This document shows positions 42,160 through 50,363 of a DNA stretch of 64,000 nt, in pieces; the stretch's first letter is position 1; every line of letters begins with the position of its first letter. This stretch comes from Pirellula sp. Its GTDB lineage: Bacteria; Planctomycetota; Planctomycetia; Pirellulales; PNKZ01. Position numbers and translations under genes: made by a program. The notes beneath the pieces were generated by a model. The model had not been told where the DNA came from. It saw nothing but the letters and a program-made list of their open reading frames with translations, and did not search any database. The DNA lies in assembly GCA_013822735.1 (NCBI GenBank), contig PNKZ01000001.1, positions 620,001 to 684,000 of the forward strand. The letters are read 5' to 3'.

Positions 42160-43044
42160 TTACGTCTTAAAGAGTCGTCGTAGCGGCGGCGGGAGCGGAG
42201 ACTCCAAGCGAATCTCCGCGCCGCCGACCGGATGCGGGAACGCCAAACTGCCGGCGTGCAATGCGAGGCGACCGCAGAGGTCGAGCTTGGCGCCGTAACG
42301 CACGTCGCCGGTGACCGGGCAGCCGAGATCGGCCAAGTGGACGCGGATCTGGTGCTTCCGGCCGGTCTCGAGATCGATCTCGACGAGCGTGCATCCGTCG
42401 CCGATCTGCCGTGTGCGGTAATGGGTCATCGCTTCGCGGCCGCCTTCCGTGGGATGGGGGCTGCTGTAAACGCGGAGCGACTTGCTCTCGACGAGAAAAC
42501 TGTGCACGTTTCCTTTCGCCGGCATCGGACGTCCTTCGACGACGGCCCAATACGTCTTCTTCACCTCGGGCCAGGACGCTTGTAGCACTTGTTTCACCTC
42601 GGCCGACTTGGCGAACAAGACGAGACCTGACGTTTCGCGATCGAGCCGATGGACGACATGCGGATGTGCGGCACGCGAGCCGTCGCGCTCGATGAGAAAG
42701 GCGCGAAGCCTGGCAAAGAGGGTGTCGGTCTTGTTGTCGTCGGTGGCGACCGTGAGTAGGCCGGACGGCTTGTCGACGACGAGCAACGCCTCATCTTCAT
42801 GCACGATGCGAATGCGGGCCGCCTGCAATTGGTTGCTTGCGGCGGCGCTTTTGAGATCGCCAACGACGATTTGGTCGCCCGACGCCAGTGCTAAGTCGAA
42901 CTGGCGCGTTGGGTTTCCGTTGACCGAAACGGCGCCGAAGCGGAGCAGATTCTTTACGGCCGTGCGCTTCAAGCCGAGCTTGGCCAGCAATTGAGCCAGC
43001 AGTTGGTCGGGGCGCTCTACGGTCCAACGTCGTGAGCCGGAAAT
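42160..43044 (-). CDS. RluA-family pseudouridine synthase
   Basis: An S4 RNA-binding domain (ERPDQLLAQLLAKLGLKRTA, GAVSVNG) is followed by the synthase domain with the catalytic Asp in HRLDRETSG, LLVVDKPSGLLTV before it and GRKHQIRVHLADLGCPV after it. It would isomerise uridines in rRNA or tRNA; the target cannot be told. The start is unclear: no ATG, GTG or TTG lies in frame between the PII stop and the S4 domain. The coordinate given uses an ATT just before the homologous region; a TTG at 42990 or a start inside glnB (43215) are the alternatives. It follows glnB on the same strand. Confidence 0.9.
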   Translation of the reverse strand: MSGSRRWTVERPDQLLAQLLAKLGLKRTAVKNLLRFGAVSVNGNPTRQFDLALASGDQIVVGDLKSAAASNQLQAARIRIVHEDEALLVVDKPSGLLTVATDDNKTDTLFARLRAFLIERDGSRAAHPHVVHRLDRETSGLVLFAKSAEVKQVLQASWPEVKKTYWAVVEGRPMPAKGNVHSFLVESKSLRVYSSPHPTEGGREAMTHYRTRQIGDGCTLVEIDLETGRKHQIRVHLADLGCPVTGDVRYGAKLDLCGRLALHAGSLAFPHPVGGAEIRLESPLPPPLRRLFKT

Positions 43045-43117
43045 GGCTATGCTCCGCGGCTGAAGGTAACGACGACCTGCCGGGCACCGACGAGCCGTAC
43101 CAAGGCTTACATCGGGC

Positions 43118-43465
43118 CTAGATGGCTTCCGAGCCCCGTTCGCCGGTGCGGATGCGGATGCAATCGTCCATCGGGAGCACGAAGATCTTGCCGTCGCCAA
43201 TTTCTCCCTGGGCACCGCTCTTGCCCCCCTTGATCACCGCCTGAATCGTCGGTTCGACGAATTCTTCGTTGACGGCGATTTGGAGTTGGACCTTGCGGAG
43301 CAGATTCACGGAGAATTCGTGGCCGCGGTAGAGCTCGGTATGCCCCTTTTGCCGGCCGAAGCCTTGGACGTCCATGACGGTGAGCCGGAAGACTTCGACC
43401 TCGGTGAGGGCCGCTTTGACCGCTTCGAGCTTGCTGGGCTGGATAATGGCGATAATCAGCTTCAT
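43118..43465 (-). CDS. glnB: PII nitrogen-regulatory protein with Phe at position 51
   Basis: A 115-residue PII signal protein, which senses 2-oxoglutarate, ATP and ADP and controls nitrogen enzymes or transporters. The family core is intact: MKLIIAIIQPSKLEAV, VQGFGRQKGHTELYRG (33-48), GKSGAQGEIGDGKIFVLP and IRIRTGERG. In the T-loop, residue 51 is Phe (RGHEF) where the uridylylated proteins have Tyr; Tyr46 is kept. Modification by GlnD at the usual site is therefore not possible. The inner ATG at 43465 matches the conserved start. No amtB or glnA is adjacent. Confidence 0.95.
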   Translation of the reverse strand: MKLIIAIIQPSKLEAVKAALTEVEVFRLTVMDVQGFGRQKGHTELYRGHEFSVNLLRKVQLQIAVNEEFVEPTIQAVIKGGKSGAQGEIGDGKIFVLPMDDCIRIRTGERGSEAI

Positions 43466-43519
43466 AGTCACGATCAACCGGGCCAAAGAGCGAACGATAC
43501 GCGGCGAAACTCTGCCTTA

Positions 43520-43548
43520 ATCGTAGGCGGCCAACCTTGCGATCTCAA
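43520..43548 (-). promoter_or_regulatory. Sigma-70-type promoter of glnB
   Basis: On the minus strand, TTGAGA (43548-43543), 17 bases, TACGAT (43525-43520). Five and four of six consensus matches at ideal spacing; the glnB start codon is about 55 bases downstream. Confidence 0.5.
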
Positions 43549-43631
43549 GGGCGTGCCGCGGCATAGCCGTTCGATCGAGCACTTTGCCATGGGCGGGCTG
43601 CGAAAGGCCTATCGGCTCAGTAGACCGCAAA

Positions 43632-43880
43632 TCATCGTAGATACGGCGGATGGACAAAATAGTTGGGTCCGTTGTATCGTCGCGGGTCGGACTTCAACAG
43701 CAAGTAGTGCGGCGTCGGCGCACTGGACGTATTGCGACGCGCCGTGTAGCGGCGCGCGACCAATTGCATGGATGATGGCGCGACGGCTACCGAGGTCGGA
43801 CGATTGGCGGCACGAGCGGCCGTCGCAGGAAATATGCTCGGCAAGAACGCCAATGCAACGATAAGAACGAGCTTTAGCAT
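43632..43880 (-). CDS. Small secreted protein, SDPRRYN family (82 residues)
   Basis: A signal peptide (MLKLVLIVALAFLPSIFPATAARA) is followed by a Ser/Thr/Arg-rich mature part of about 58 residues that ends LLLKSDPRRYNGPNYFVHPP. The same LL-x-SDPRRYN word ends the 106-residue protein at 46365. GGAG stands 9 bases before the ATG, supporting real translation. No cysteine is present in the mature part. Function unknown; the shared C-terminal motif suggests a common binding partner or processing signal. Confidence 0.7.
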   Translation of the reverse strand: MLKLVLIVALAFLPSIFPATAARAANRPTSVAVAPSSMQLVARRYTARRNTSSAPTPHYLLLKSDPRRYNGPNYFVHPPYLR

Positions 43881-44261
43881 GAAGTGATCTCCAAGGCGGG
43901 GGCGATGCGTGGTCTAAACCTCGCGTCTTCGGCAGAATCCGCGCGGCTATTATCTTTCTACGCTCGTCACGCGGCCGCAGCCTTGATAATCCTCATGAAA
44001 AGCTTGAAATGGGCACGAACGCCCCCGACGGCGCGGCGAGTGAAGAATCGTCCCCGATCGAAAAGTACTAAAAGGCTTTCGGAGCAAGGATTCGTCGAAC
44101 TCACAACGTTCGGGAAGTGATATCGTCGGTGCAACTCGCGGCCTAAGACGAAAAACGCCAAGATGCCGTCGAAAAACGCCGGCAAGCCGAGAAATGGGTG
44201 TTGCATCCCATGTGAACGGGCTCGAGCAGGGGGTGGCTTCATCCAAAGGACGAAGCCTAAA

Positions 44262-44300
44262 AAAAAGCTGCCCGCGGCTAAGGGCCCTCAGCCGCGGGCA
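44262..44300 (-). terminator. Strong intrinsic terminator of an unidentified minus-strand transcript
   Basis: On the minus strand: TGCCCGCGGCT, loop of ten bases, AGCCGCGGGCA, then GC and a run of eight T. The 11-bp stem is perfect. The nearest upstream gene, the porin, already has its own terminator. Confidence 0.8.
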
Positions 44301-44450
44301 ACGCATCGCACGCCCAAGCCCCTCTAATGCAACCGTTATGCCGAAGTGCGCCGCTTGAGAATGCGACAACGGCGGGAGGCAAACTGCCGCAAGCACTTAG
44401 GGTTTGAAATGCTCAAACGATGTTTTTTCGACTGACAGTTTTGCGTTCGT
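44262..44450 (-). ncRNA. Candidate small RNA between the porin terminator and a second terminator
   Basis: The stretch shows no coding frame but ends in a strong intrinsic terminator. Internal pairing is possible: CCCTAA-g-TGC with GCA-TT-ag-AGGG (about 44400 with 44318), GCGGC with GCCGT, and GTCGC with GCGGC. The 5' end and promoter are not identified; the start given is arbitrary. Read-through of the porin mRNA with a tandem terminator is the simpler alternative. Confidence 0.3.
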
Positions 44451-44522
44451 TTGCTGCCTGATTACATCGCAAGCAAAGTACAAGAACCGGGCAGACAACA
44501 CACGTCGACTCGCCAAAACAAT

Positions 44523-44552
44523 CAGGCCTCGGGTCTTGCGACCCGAGGCCTG
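44523..44552 (-). terminator. Intrinsic terminator of the porin gene
   Basis: CAGGCCTCGGGT, loop of six, ACCCGAGGCCTG, followed on the minus strand by ATTGTTTTGG. A perfect 12-bp stem, 35 bases after the porin stop codon. Confidence 0.85.
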
Positions 44553-44587
44553 TTGTTGAGCTTTAACTCCGTTCTTCCCGGTGAGGG

Positions 44588-45778
44588 TTAGAACGTGAGG
44601 ATGGCGTCGCAACCGACGATCGTACGGTTGAACAAGCCGTTCGGATCGCCGTTCGAATCGTTGCGGCGAACTTCCGGACGAATGATCAGGTTCGGGGTAA
44701 TCTTGTAGTTGATGCCGCCGGTGTACGTGTAGTACGAGATACCGTCCGCCTTGTACCATTCGCTACGACCGCCCAGGGCCAGGCGATCGGTGAGTTGGTA
44801 GAAGGAGTAACCGATCGCACCGACCGAGTTGTTGGTGATACCGTTCGTTTGGAACGTGCCGCCCGAGCTCGGAGGTCCGCCGGGACCGCCGTTGTTCGTG
44901 TTGAGCACGTCCATTTGACCGATCACGGTCCACTTGTCGGTCATCTTTACGGTGAGGATACCGCTGGAGATGTTGCCGTCACCGCGCCAGCCGAAGTTGC
45001 CGAGCGAACCGGCCCAAGCGAGCGTGATGTTGTCGGTGAGCGTGGCGGTGAAGCCGTAAAGGGCTTGCGATCCGTCGTTGAACCGGTAGAAGCCGGTATC
45101 CCAGCCGGCCGCCCAGCCGCCGATGACCGACAAGTTGTCGGAAATCTTGTACGTGCTGAGGAAACCGGTGTGGGTAAACGGTTCGCTATTGTAGAACGTC
45201 AACTGACGGCTCAGGAAGAAGTTGTTCGGCGAGGTGACCACTTCGTACCCGATCGGGGTGTAAAAGTGTCCGATCTTCGTTGAGAGATCGCCGAGGGCCA
45301 CTTCGGCATATGCCTGCGGCAGCGCGATTTCATACGGGCCGTGATCCACCGGATCACCGACGCCGCCGAAGCCGTTCAAGTAATCCCAACGTCCGGCGTT
45401 CCAGTTACCGAAGGATTGACCTTCGTTGCCGTCGACGCCGTACATGCTGTCGAAGCGGAAGCCCCAGTCGAGGCCTTGCGAGCCGTCGGCCACTTTCGCG
45501 ACGTACGTGTAGAGTTGGTTGAGGTTCAGGTTGCCGGCTTCATTTTGGTTTTGCAAGAAGCCGTTGCCGGTGAACGCACCGTCATTGCGATCTTGCACGC
45601 CCATTTGAATCCAACCCCCGTAGTCGAAACCGGAAAGGTCTTTCACTTTCCAAGGTTCGCCCAACGAACGGGTCGGAACTACGCCGAAGCCGAACAGGCC
45701 GTCAGACTGTGCGGACGCTGCCGTTGTCCAAAGGCAGCAAACCAGGGCCCACATCAGGGCCTTCAAGGACCATTTCAT
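44588..45778 (-). CDS. Outer membrane beta-barrel porin (BBP2/OmpL-like)
   Basis: A 396-residue protein with a signal peptide (cleavage after ASA, about residue 22). The mature part is a series of amphipathic strands (GGWIQMGVQDRNDG, LDWGFRFDSMYG, AYAEVALGDLSTKIGHFYTP, LTFYNSEPFTHTGFLSTYKI) and ends in Phe, the typical barrel signal. It fits the putative beta-barrel porin-2 family common in planctomycetes. It would form a diffusion channel in the outer membrane. The ATG at 45778 follows GGGAGAAC; an in-frame start 16 codons earlier lacks a signal-peptide start. It has its own terminator. Upstream spacer 45779-46299 shows no gene. Confidence 0.88.
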   Translation of the reverse strand: MKWSLKALMWALVCCLWTTAASAQSDGLFGFGVVPTRSLGEPWKVKDLSGFDYGGWIQMGVQDRNDGAFTGNGFLQNQNEAGNLNLNQLYTYVAKVADGSQGLDWGFRFDSMYGVDGNEGQSFGNWNAGRWDYLNGFGGVGDPVDHGPYEIALPQAYAEVALGDLSTKIGHFYTPIGYEVVTSPNNFFLSRQLTFYNSEPFTHTGFLSTYKISDNLSVIGGWAAGWDTGFYRFNDGSQALYGFTATLTDNITLAWAGSLGNFGWRGDGNISSGILTVKMTDKWTVIGQMDVLNTNNGGPGGPPSSGGTFQTNGITNNSVGAIGYSFYQLTDRLALGGRSEWYKADGISYYTYTGGINYKITPNLIIRPEVRRNDSNGDPNGLFNRTIVGCDAILTF

Positions 45779-46299
45779 AACTCTGTTCTCCCATCCGTGG
45801 ATAAGGTTCGCTCGGCATCCGCCCACGCCGAGTTTTTACACAATTCCGATACGGCTCAGCCGGCATTACGCCGCCTTGCGCGTCGACTCCGTTCGGATAC
45901 TGATTGCATCGGTGAGTCCGCGGGAGCGAGTTCAGGTGAAAGTCGCCGTTGCGACTCCGATTCTGAGTGGAAATCAGCCCGGCGCGTTAAGCTGTAACGG
46001 TCGCATTGACTTTGATTTGCCTTACATGCCTGTAACCGACTTCGGAGAGAAATCGAGACGATGATTTCGCCTTCAAAGCAATGACGGGGAAGCATGTTCG
46101 CAACCGGTTCGGGATCGTACGGCTGCGCTTCGGGCCGTTTGTACGTTGCGGATGCATTGCCGGCGTCGTCATGCTCGACCCATGCCGGCGATTACTACCT
46201 GCCGAATGCTCAGCGCGGTTCCCGCGCGGGTAGGTGCATCTGTCGTCGCTTCGATGAAACCTTCACGGGTGCGAACGCTTTTTGGGCACCACCAGGCAC

Positions 46300-46337
46300 A
46301 AAAAAACGCTCGGTCCAAAATTTGGACCGAGCGTTTT
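46300..46337 (-). terminator. Terminator of the 106-residue secreted-protein gene
   Basis: ACGCTCGGTCCAAA, two-base loop, TTTGGACCGAGCGT, followed on the minus strand by a T run (the A run at 46299-46306). It is 27 bases after the stop codon. The T-rich other side may make it bidirectional. Confidence 0.88.
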
Positions 46338-46364
46338 GGCTAAACGGCGGGCGATCGCCGCGTT

Positions 46365-46685
46365 CTAGTCGGTGAGCCGATCGTTGTAGCGACGCGGATC
46401 CGATTCCGGCAGTAGGTCGATCGGCGTCTGAGAACGGTAGCTGCGCGGAGCATGAAAGGTTCGCGTCGGGGTCGTCTTCGGCAGTACCGAGATGCTGCGC
46501 GTGCCTTGGGCGACGGCGTCGGGCGTCGGAGCAGCCGGCGTGGTCGCGGCTACGCTGGGAGCACAAGCGTTCTGCGTTGCACAACAATTCGACGCGGTGT
46601 TGCCGCAGCGGCGACCCCGTGCGTCGGCGTTCAGCGCGCACGACCAGACGGCGAAGCCAAGCGAGAATGAAACAAGTTTTACCAT
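46365..46685 (-). CDS. Small secreted protein, SDPRRYN family (106 residues)
   Basis: A signal peptide (MVKLVSFSLGFAVWSCALNADA) precedes a mature region with a Cys-rich start (RRCGNTASNCCATQNACAP, four cysteines), a Thr/Ala/Pro-rich middle and the end DLLPESDPRRYNDRLTD. The SDPRRYN motif is shared with the 82-residue protein 3 kb away. GAGGAG stands 8 bases before the ATG and a terminator follows, so this is a real, separately transcribed gene. It lies between the porin and a two-component system. Function unknown. Confidence 0.75.
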   Translation of the reverse strand: MVKLVSFSLGFAVWSCALNADARGRRCGNTASNCCATQNACAPSVAATTPAAPTPDAVAQGTRSISVLPKTTPTRTFHAPRSYRSQTPIDLLPESDPRRYNDRLTD

Positions 46686-46891
46686 GGGAAAACTCCTCTA
46701 CAGCAAAATGGACGCGCCCGGATCGACCGGGCATTTTAAGGGCCCTGTTCCCCCGACAACCCGCGGCGCATGGGCGAACTTTTGCAAAATTAGCGGCCGA
46801 TAGTCGGGAATTGTTGGAGAAGCGACCTCCGAATCGCCACTAACGGCCGGCGCGGATCGCGACTGTTAGGTCTTCCAAGTCGCTTCCGACC

Positions 46892-47593
46892 TCAGTCGTC
46901 GGCCAACCGGTACCCGACGCCTTGTTCGGTCAAGAGATAGCGAGGCTGCGCGGAATCGACCTCAAGCTTGCGCCGTAAACCGGCCATGAACACGCGGAGG
47001 TAATTGACCTCCGCGAGATGCTCCGGTCCCCAGACTTGCGCTAAGAGCATGGAGTGGGTAAGTACTTTGCCGGCGTGTCGGGCCATCAAGGATAGAAGCC
47101 GATACTCCGTCGGCGTCAGGCGAATTTCACGTTGGGCGACAAATATTCGTCTCGCCACGAAATCGACGACCAATTCTCCGACTTCGAAGCGAGGAGTCGT
47201 AGACTCGCCGGACGACGTCGGACTTGAACGGCGTAGCACGGCGCGCACGCGCGCCAAGAGTTCCGGTACTCCAAAAGGCTTCGTGAGATAGTCGTCGGCC
47301 CCGGCGCCGAATGCCTCGACCTTCTGCAATTCATGGCCGACCGCTGAAAGCACGATGACCGGTATCTGCGACCACCTTCGCAACTCGACCAGCACCTCCT
47401 GGCCCGAAAGGTCGGGCAATCCGATGTCGAGAATCATCAAGTCCGGCGGCCGGTGCATGGCTGCCGCCAAAGCTTCCTGACCCGTCCCGACCGCGGCCAC
47501 TCCGTATCCCGCACCGTCGAGGGCGGCGGTGAGGAACGCGCGGATGGCCGCTTCGTCGTCAACAATGAGAATGGTCGATCGCGCGTCGGTCAT
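46892..47593 (-). CDS. kdpE: Response regulator, KdpE/OmpR type
   Basis: A 233-residue two-domain regulator: receiver (VDDEAAIRAFL, phospho-acceptor D56 in MILDIGLPD, conserved Lys in DYLTKPFG) and OmpR winged helix (RLTPTEYRLLSLMARHAGKV, VNYLRVFMAGLRRKLE). It resembles KdpE. Its ATG overlaps the kinase stop by 4 bases (ATGA), so kinase and regulator are cotranslated. No kdpFABC potassium pump is in the window, so the target genes are unknown. The frame is open upstream into the kinase gene; the overlap start was chosen. Confidence 0.92.
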   Translation of the reverse strand: MTDARSTILIVDDEAAIRAFLTAALDGAGYGVAAVGTGQEALAAAMHRPPDLMILDIGLPDLSGQEVLVELRRWSQIPVIVLSAVGHELQKVEAFGAGADDYLTKPFGVPELLARVRAVLRRSSPTSSGESTTPRFEVGELVVDFVARRIFVAQREIRLTPTEYRLLSLMARHAGKVLTHSMLLAQVWGPEHLAEVNYLRVFMAGLRRKLEVDSAQPRYLLTEQGVGYRLADD

Positions 47594-49257
47594 AGTTCCG
47601 TTTCCGTCGAAGCTACCATGATGGGTTGCGGGGCTATTAACTGAGGCGATGCGAGTTCCGTTGCGGCGGCGGAGTGAACCGGCAACCACAGTCGAAAGCG
47701 AGCTCCTCCCTCGGGCCGATTCTCCACGGCAATGGAGCCGCCGTGCGCCGCGACGATAGCGCGGCAAATGGTTAGGCCGAGCCCGCTCCCCAATTGATCG
47801 TTGCGAAATGCCGCTCCGCGGAAGAACTTGTCGAATACCCGCGATTCCTCGCCGGGAGCAATTCCGGTCCCGTGGTCGCTCACATCGACACGTAGCCGTT
47901 CGCCGTCGATTGCCGCCGCGAGTTCGATGGGGGTTTCTTTAGGACTATACTTTTGGGCGTTGTCCAAGAGATTGATCAGCACTTGTTGGAAGAGAATCTC
48001 ATCCATGGGGACGAGCGGCAAGTCGGCGGGGATGCGCACTTCGATGCGGCGTCCTTGGAGGGTTTCCGTCATGCTGCGCAGAGTCGAACCGACCACTTCT
48101 TCGAGCACATGCGATTGCTTGGCGACTTTGAAGACGCCGGACTCGATTCTTGTCATATTCAAGAGGTTGTCGACGATCCGCGACAAGCGATTGGCATTGT
48201 CGAAGATGGTGACTTGCAGACTGCGCCGGGCTTCTTCGGTGAGGTGAACTTGCGCGTCAAGCAACGTGCTGCTGGCTCCGGCGATTACGGCCAGCGGCGT
48301 GCGGAGGTCGTGGGAAACGGAACTGAGCAGCGCGGCCCGCATCCGTTCGTTTTCCATTTCATCTTGAGCGGTTTGGATCTGATGGGAAAGTCGGTCGCGT
48401 TCGAGCGCTCCGGTAAGCTGATTGGCGAGCATCAATAACATGCGGTGTTGCTCTTCGGTGAAGTCGTGATGCCCGTCAGGCGGCCGTGCGGCCAGCACTC
48501 CGACGGCATTCTGGCCAAGTGCCAGCGGCAGAAATTGGGCTGTGACGTTCGGCGTGGTGTGCGTCCCGAGGCCGGTCGCCGTGCGGGCGTCGAAGGCCGC
48601 ACGCGCCGCCGACCATTCGCGAGCCCGGAAGTCGGCGGCCAAAGGGGCGGCCGGGATGGGACGAAACCCACGGCGCGGGTCGGGCAATAGCACCGTCGCC
48701 ATGCCGCCGACGACCGATTCGATATGGCGAACGGTTGCACGAATGAGGTGTTCGCTGCCCGCCAGATCCGCAAGTTCGCGACTAAGTCGATACAAGGCCT
48801 CAAAGCGTTTGGCCGTGCTTCTCGCCACATCGGCTTGGTGCATGACCTGCGACGTGAGATTGCTGATGACGATGCCGATGGTAGCCATCACAAGCAATGT
48901 GAAGACGTGTTGGATATCGGACACCGCGAAACTGAAAATCGGCGGCATGAAGAAGAAGGCGAGTAGTGCCGTGCTGATGCACGAAGCCCAAACGCTTGGA
49001 GCAGTCCCATAAACGACCGCGACGACGGCGACGCCCAGTAAGAAGACGAGAAAGCCGTTTTGCACGCCGAAGACTCGCTGCAACGTCCAGCTGAGAAGCG
49101 TGCAAAGGATGGCAACTGTGGTCGCGACTAGGTACGCGTCATAACCGGAGCCGCGCCGTCGACGATTGAGTTGGAACCGAAGACCGAGAAAGTGGATGGG
49201 TTCGCAGTCGTCGACGATCGACATATTGCCGTTCCGCAGTGGCCTGATGGGCTGCAC
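47590..49257 (-). CDS. KdpD-like sensor histidine kinase lacking the N-terminal KdpD/Usp domains
   Basis: A 555-residue kinase with four membrane segments (about 40-140, DUF4118-like: FLVFLLGVAVVAVVYGTAPSV), a GAF-like region (about 155-290), the dimerisation helix with H316 (SVSHDLRTPLAVIAGASS) and an ATPase domain (NLLDNAQKYSP, DHGTGI, GSGLGLTICRAI). True KdpD is about 900 residues and begins with a cytoplasmic KdpD domain and a Usp domain; both are missing. M12 (MSIVDDCEP) is a possible alternative start. It is paired with kdpE by ATGA overlap. Stimulus unknown. Confidence 0.9.
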   Translation of the reverse strand: MQPIRPLRNGNMSIVDDCEPIHFLGLRFQLNRRRRGSGYDAYLVATTVAILCTLLSWTLQRVFGVQNGFLVFLLGVAVVAVVYGTAPSVWASCISTALLAFFFMPPIFSFAVSDIQHVFTLLVMATIGIVISNLTSQVMHQADVARSTAKRFEALYRLSRELADLAGSEHLIRATVRHIESVVGGMATVLLPDPRRGFRPIPAAPLAADFRAREWSAARAAFDARTATGLGTHTTPNVTAQFLPLALGQNAVGVLAARPPDGHHDFTEEQHRMLLMLANQLTGALERDRLSHQIQTAQDEMENERMRAALLSSVSHDLRTPLAVIAGASSTLLDAQVHLTEEARRSLQVTIFDNANRLSRIVDNLLNMTRIESGVFKVAKQSHVLEEVVGSTLRSMTETLQGRRIEVRIPADLPLVPMDEILFQQVLINLLDNAQKYSPKETPIELAAAIDGERLRVDVSDHGTGIAPGEESRVFDKFFRGAAFRNDQLGSGLGLTICRAIVAAHGGSIAVENRPEGGARFRLWLPVHSAAATELASPQLIAPQPIMVASTETEL

Positions 49258-49384
49258 AATCCGACCGCTTCAGTGCATCACGAAGCGGTGGAGGCGTAAA
49301 GCGGCGTTAAGGAAGAATTAGCGCCCTTACGCTCCTTAGCCGAGTGTTGGAGAGCCGGTTTTGCGATCGAACCGTCGCCTTTTC

Positions 49385-50311
49385 TCAGTCGGAGGCCGAT
49401 TCGGCAAACATCGCGTCTACGAACGGCACGGGGTCGAACAGCGCAATGTCGTCGGCCTGTTCGCCGATGCCGATGTATTTGACCGGCAAGCCGACTTGCT
49501 TGCGAATGGCCGTGACGACGCCGCCTTTGGCCGTGCCGTCGATCTTGGCCAGCACGATGCCGGTGCATTGCACGGCGTCGGTAAAATGCTTGGCTTGGCT
49601 GATCCCGTTTTGGCCGGTCGTGGCGTCGAGCACGAGCAACACTTCGTGCGGAGCGTCGGGGATCTGCTTGGAAATCACCCGGCGAATCTTGGTCAGCTCG
49701 TTCATCAGGTTGGCCTGCGTCTGCAGCCGGCCGGCCGTGTCGACGATGCAAACGTCCATCTGCTTATCGATCGCCGCTTGAACGGCGCGATGTGCGACGC
49801 TGGCCGGATCGCCGCCGGCCGGTCCCGTGACGATTTCCGCTCCCAGGCGTTGCGACCATATGGTGAGTTGTTCGACCGCCGCGGCGCGAAACGTGTCGGC
49901 GGCGCCGAGCAGCACGCGCTTTCCTTCGCCGGTAAGCATCTTGGTCAGCTTTGCGATCGACGTCGTCTTGCCTGCCCCGTTGACGCCGCAGACCATGATC
50001 ACGGTCGGACCCGTCGGCGCGAAGCGAATCGGCGCGCTGGGCTGCGCCATGAGCTCTTTGAGCTGTTGCTTGATGTCGTCGACGATCTCGCTCATGTGTA
50101 CGACGCGGGCCCGATACTTCGTGCCGATCTGCGCGATGATTTCTTTCGTGGCAGGCACCCCCATGTCGGTCTTGATGAGGGCCGCGAAGAGTTCGTCGAG
50201 GAACGCGTCGTCGACGAGGCGACCTTGCGCCTTGAACAGGTCGCGCACGTCGGTGTTGAGCAGTCGCGAAGTTTTCCGCAGACCATCCTTAAGCTTGTCG
50301 AAAAATCCCAT
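49385..50311 (-). CDS. ftsY: Signal recognition particle receptor FtsY
   Basis: A 308-residue SRP-type GTPase that docks SRP-ribosome complexes at the membrane. Only the N and G domains are present; the acidic A domain of E. coli FtsY is absent. P-loop GVNGAGKTTSIAKL (about 109-122), DTFRAAAVEQL, DTAGRLQTQ and KIDGTAKGG are clear. The guanine motif reads AKID instead of TKxD. It lies downstream of nusB with a 52-base gap on the same strand. Confidence 0.97.
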   Translation of the reverse strand: MGFFDKLKDGLRKTSRLLNTDVRDLFKAQGRLVDDAFLDELFAALIKTDMGVPATKEIIAQIGTKYRARVVHMSEIVDDIKQQLKELMAQPSAPIRFAPTGPTVIMVCGVNGAGKTTSIAKLTKMLTGEGKRVLLGAADTFRAAAVEQLTIWSQRLGAEIVTGPAGGDPASVAHRAVQAAIDKQMDVCIVDTAGRLQTQANLMNELTKIRRVISKQIPDAPHEVLLVLDATTGQNGISQAKHFTDAVQCTGIVLAKIDGTAKGGVVTAIRKQVGLPVKYIGIGEQADDIALFDPVPFVDAMFAESASD

Positions 50312-50363
50312 CGGTGCGTATTCGTTCCGGTCTGTGTTTTATGACGACGGCCCGAGCCCGGGC

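Larger units (their letters stand above)
43881..44587. other. Gene-free spacer with two minus-strand terminators
   Basis: About 700 bases between the porin gene and the small secreted gene. No frame is convincing. It contains the porin terminator (44523-44552), a second strong minus-strand terminator (44262-44300) and, between them, a stretch that could encode a small RNA. Confidence 0.5.

Noticed and set aside
43950-44396. A 148-codon minus-strand frame over the porin downstream region
   Set aside because: It runs straight through a perfect intrinsic terminator hairpin and has a Cys/Arg/Pro-rich, motif-free translation.
46892-49257. A complete Kdp potassium-transport locus
   Set aside because: No kdpF, A, B or C frames exist on either side; neighbours are ftsY and a small secreted protein.
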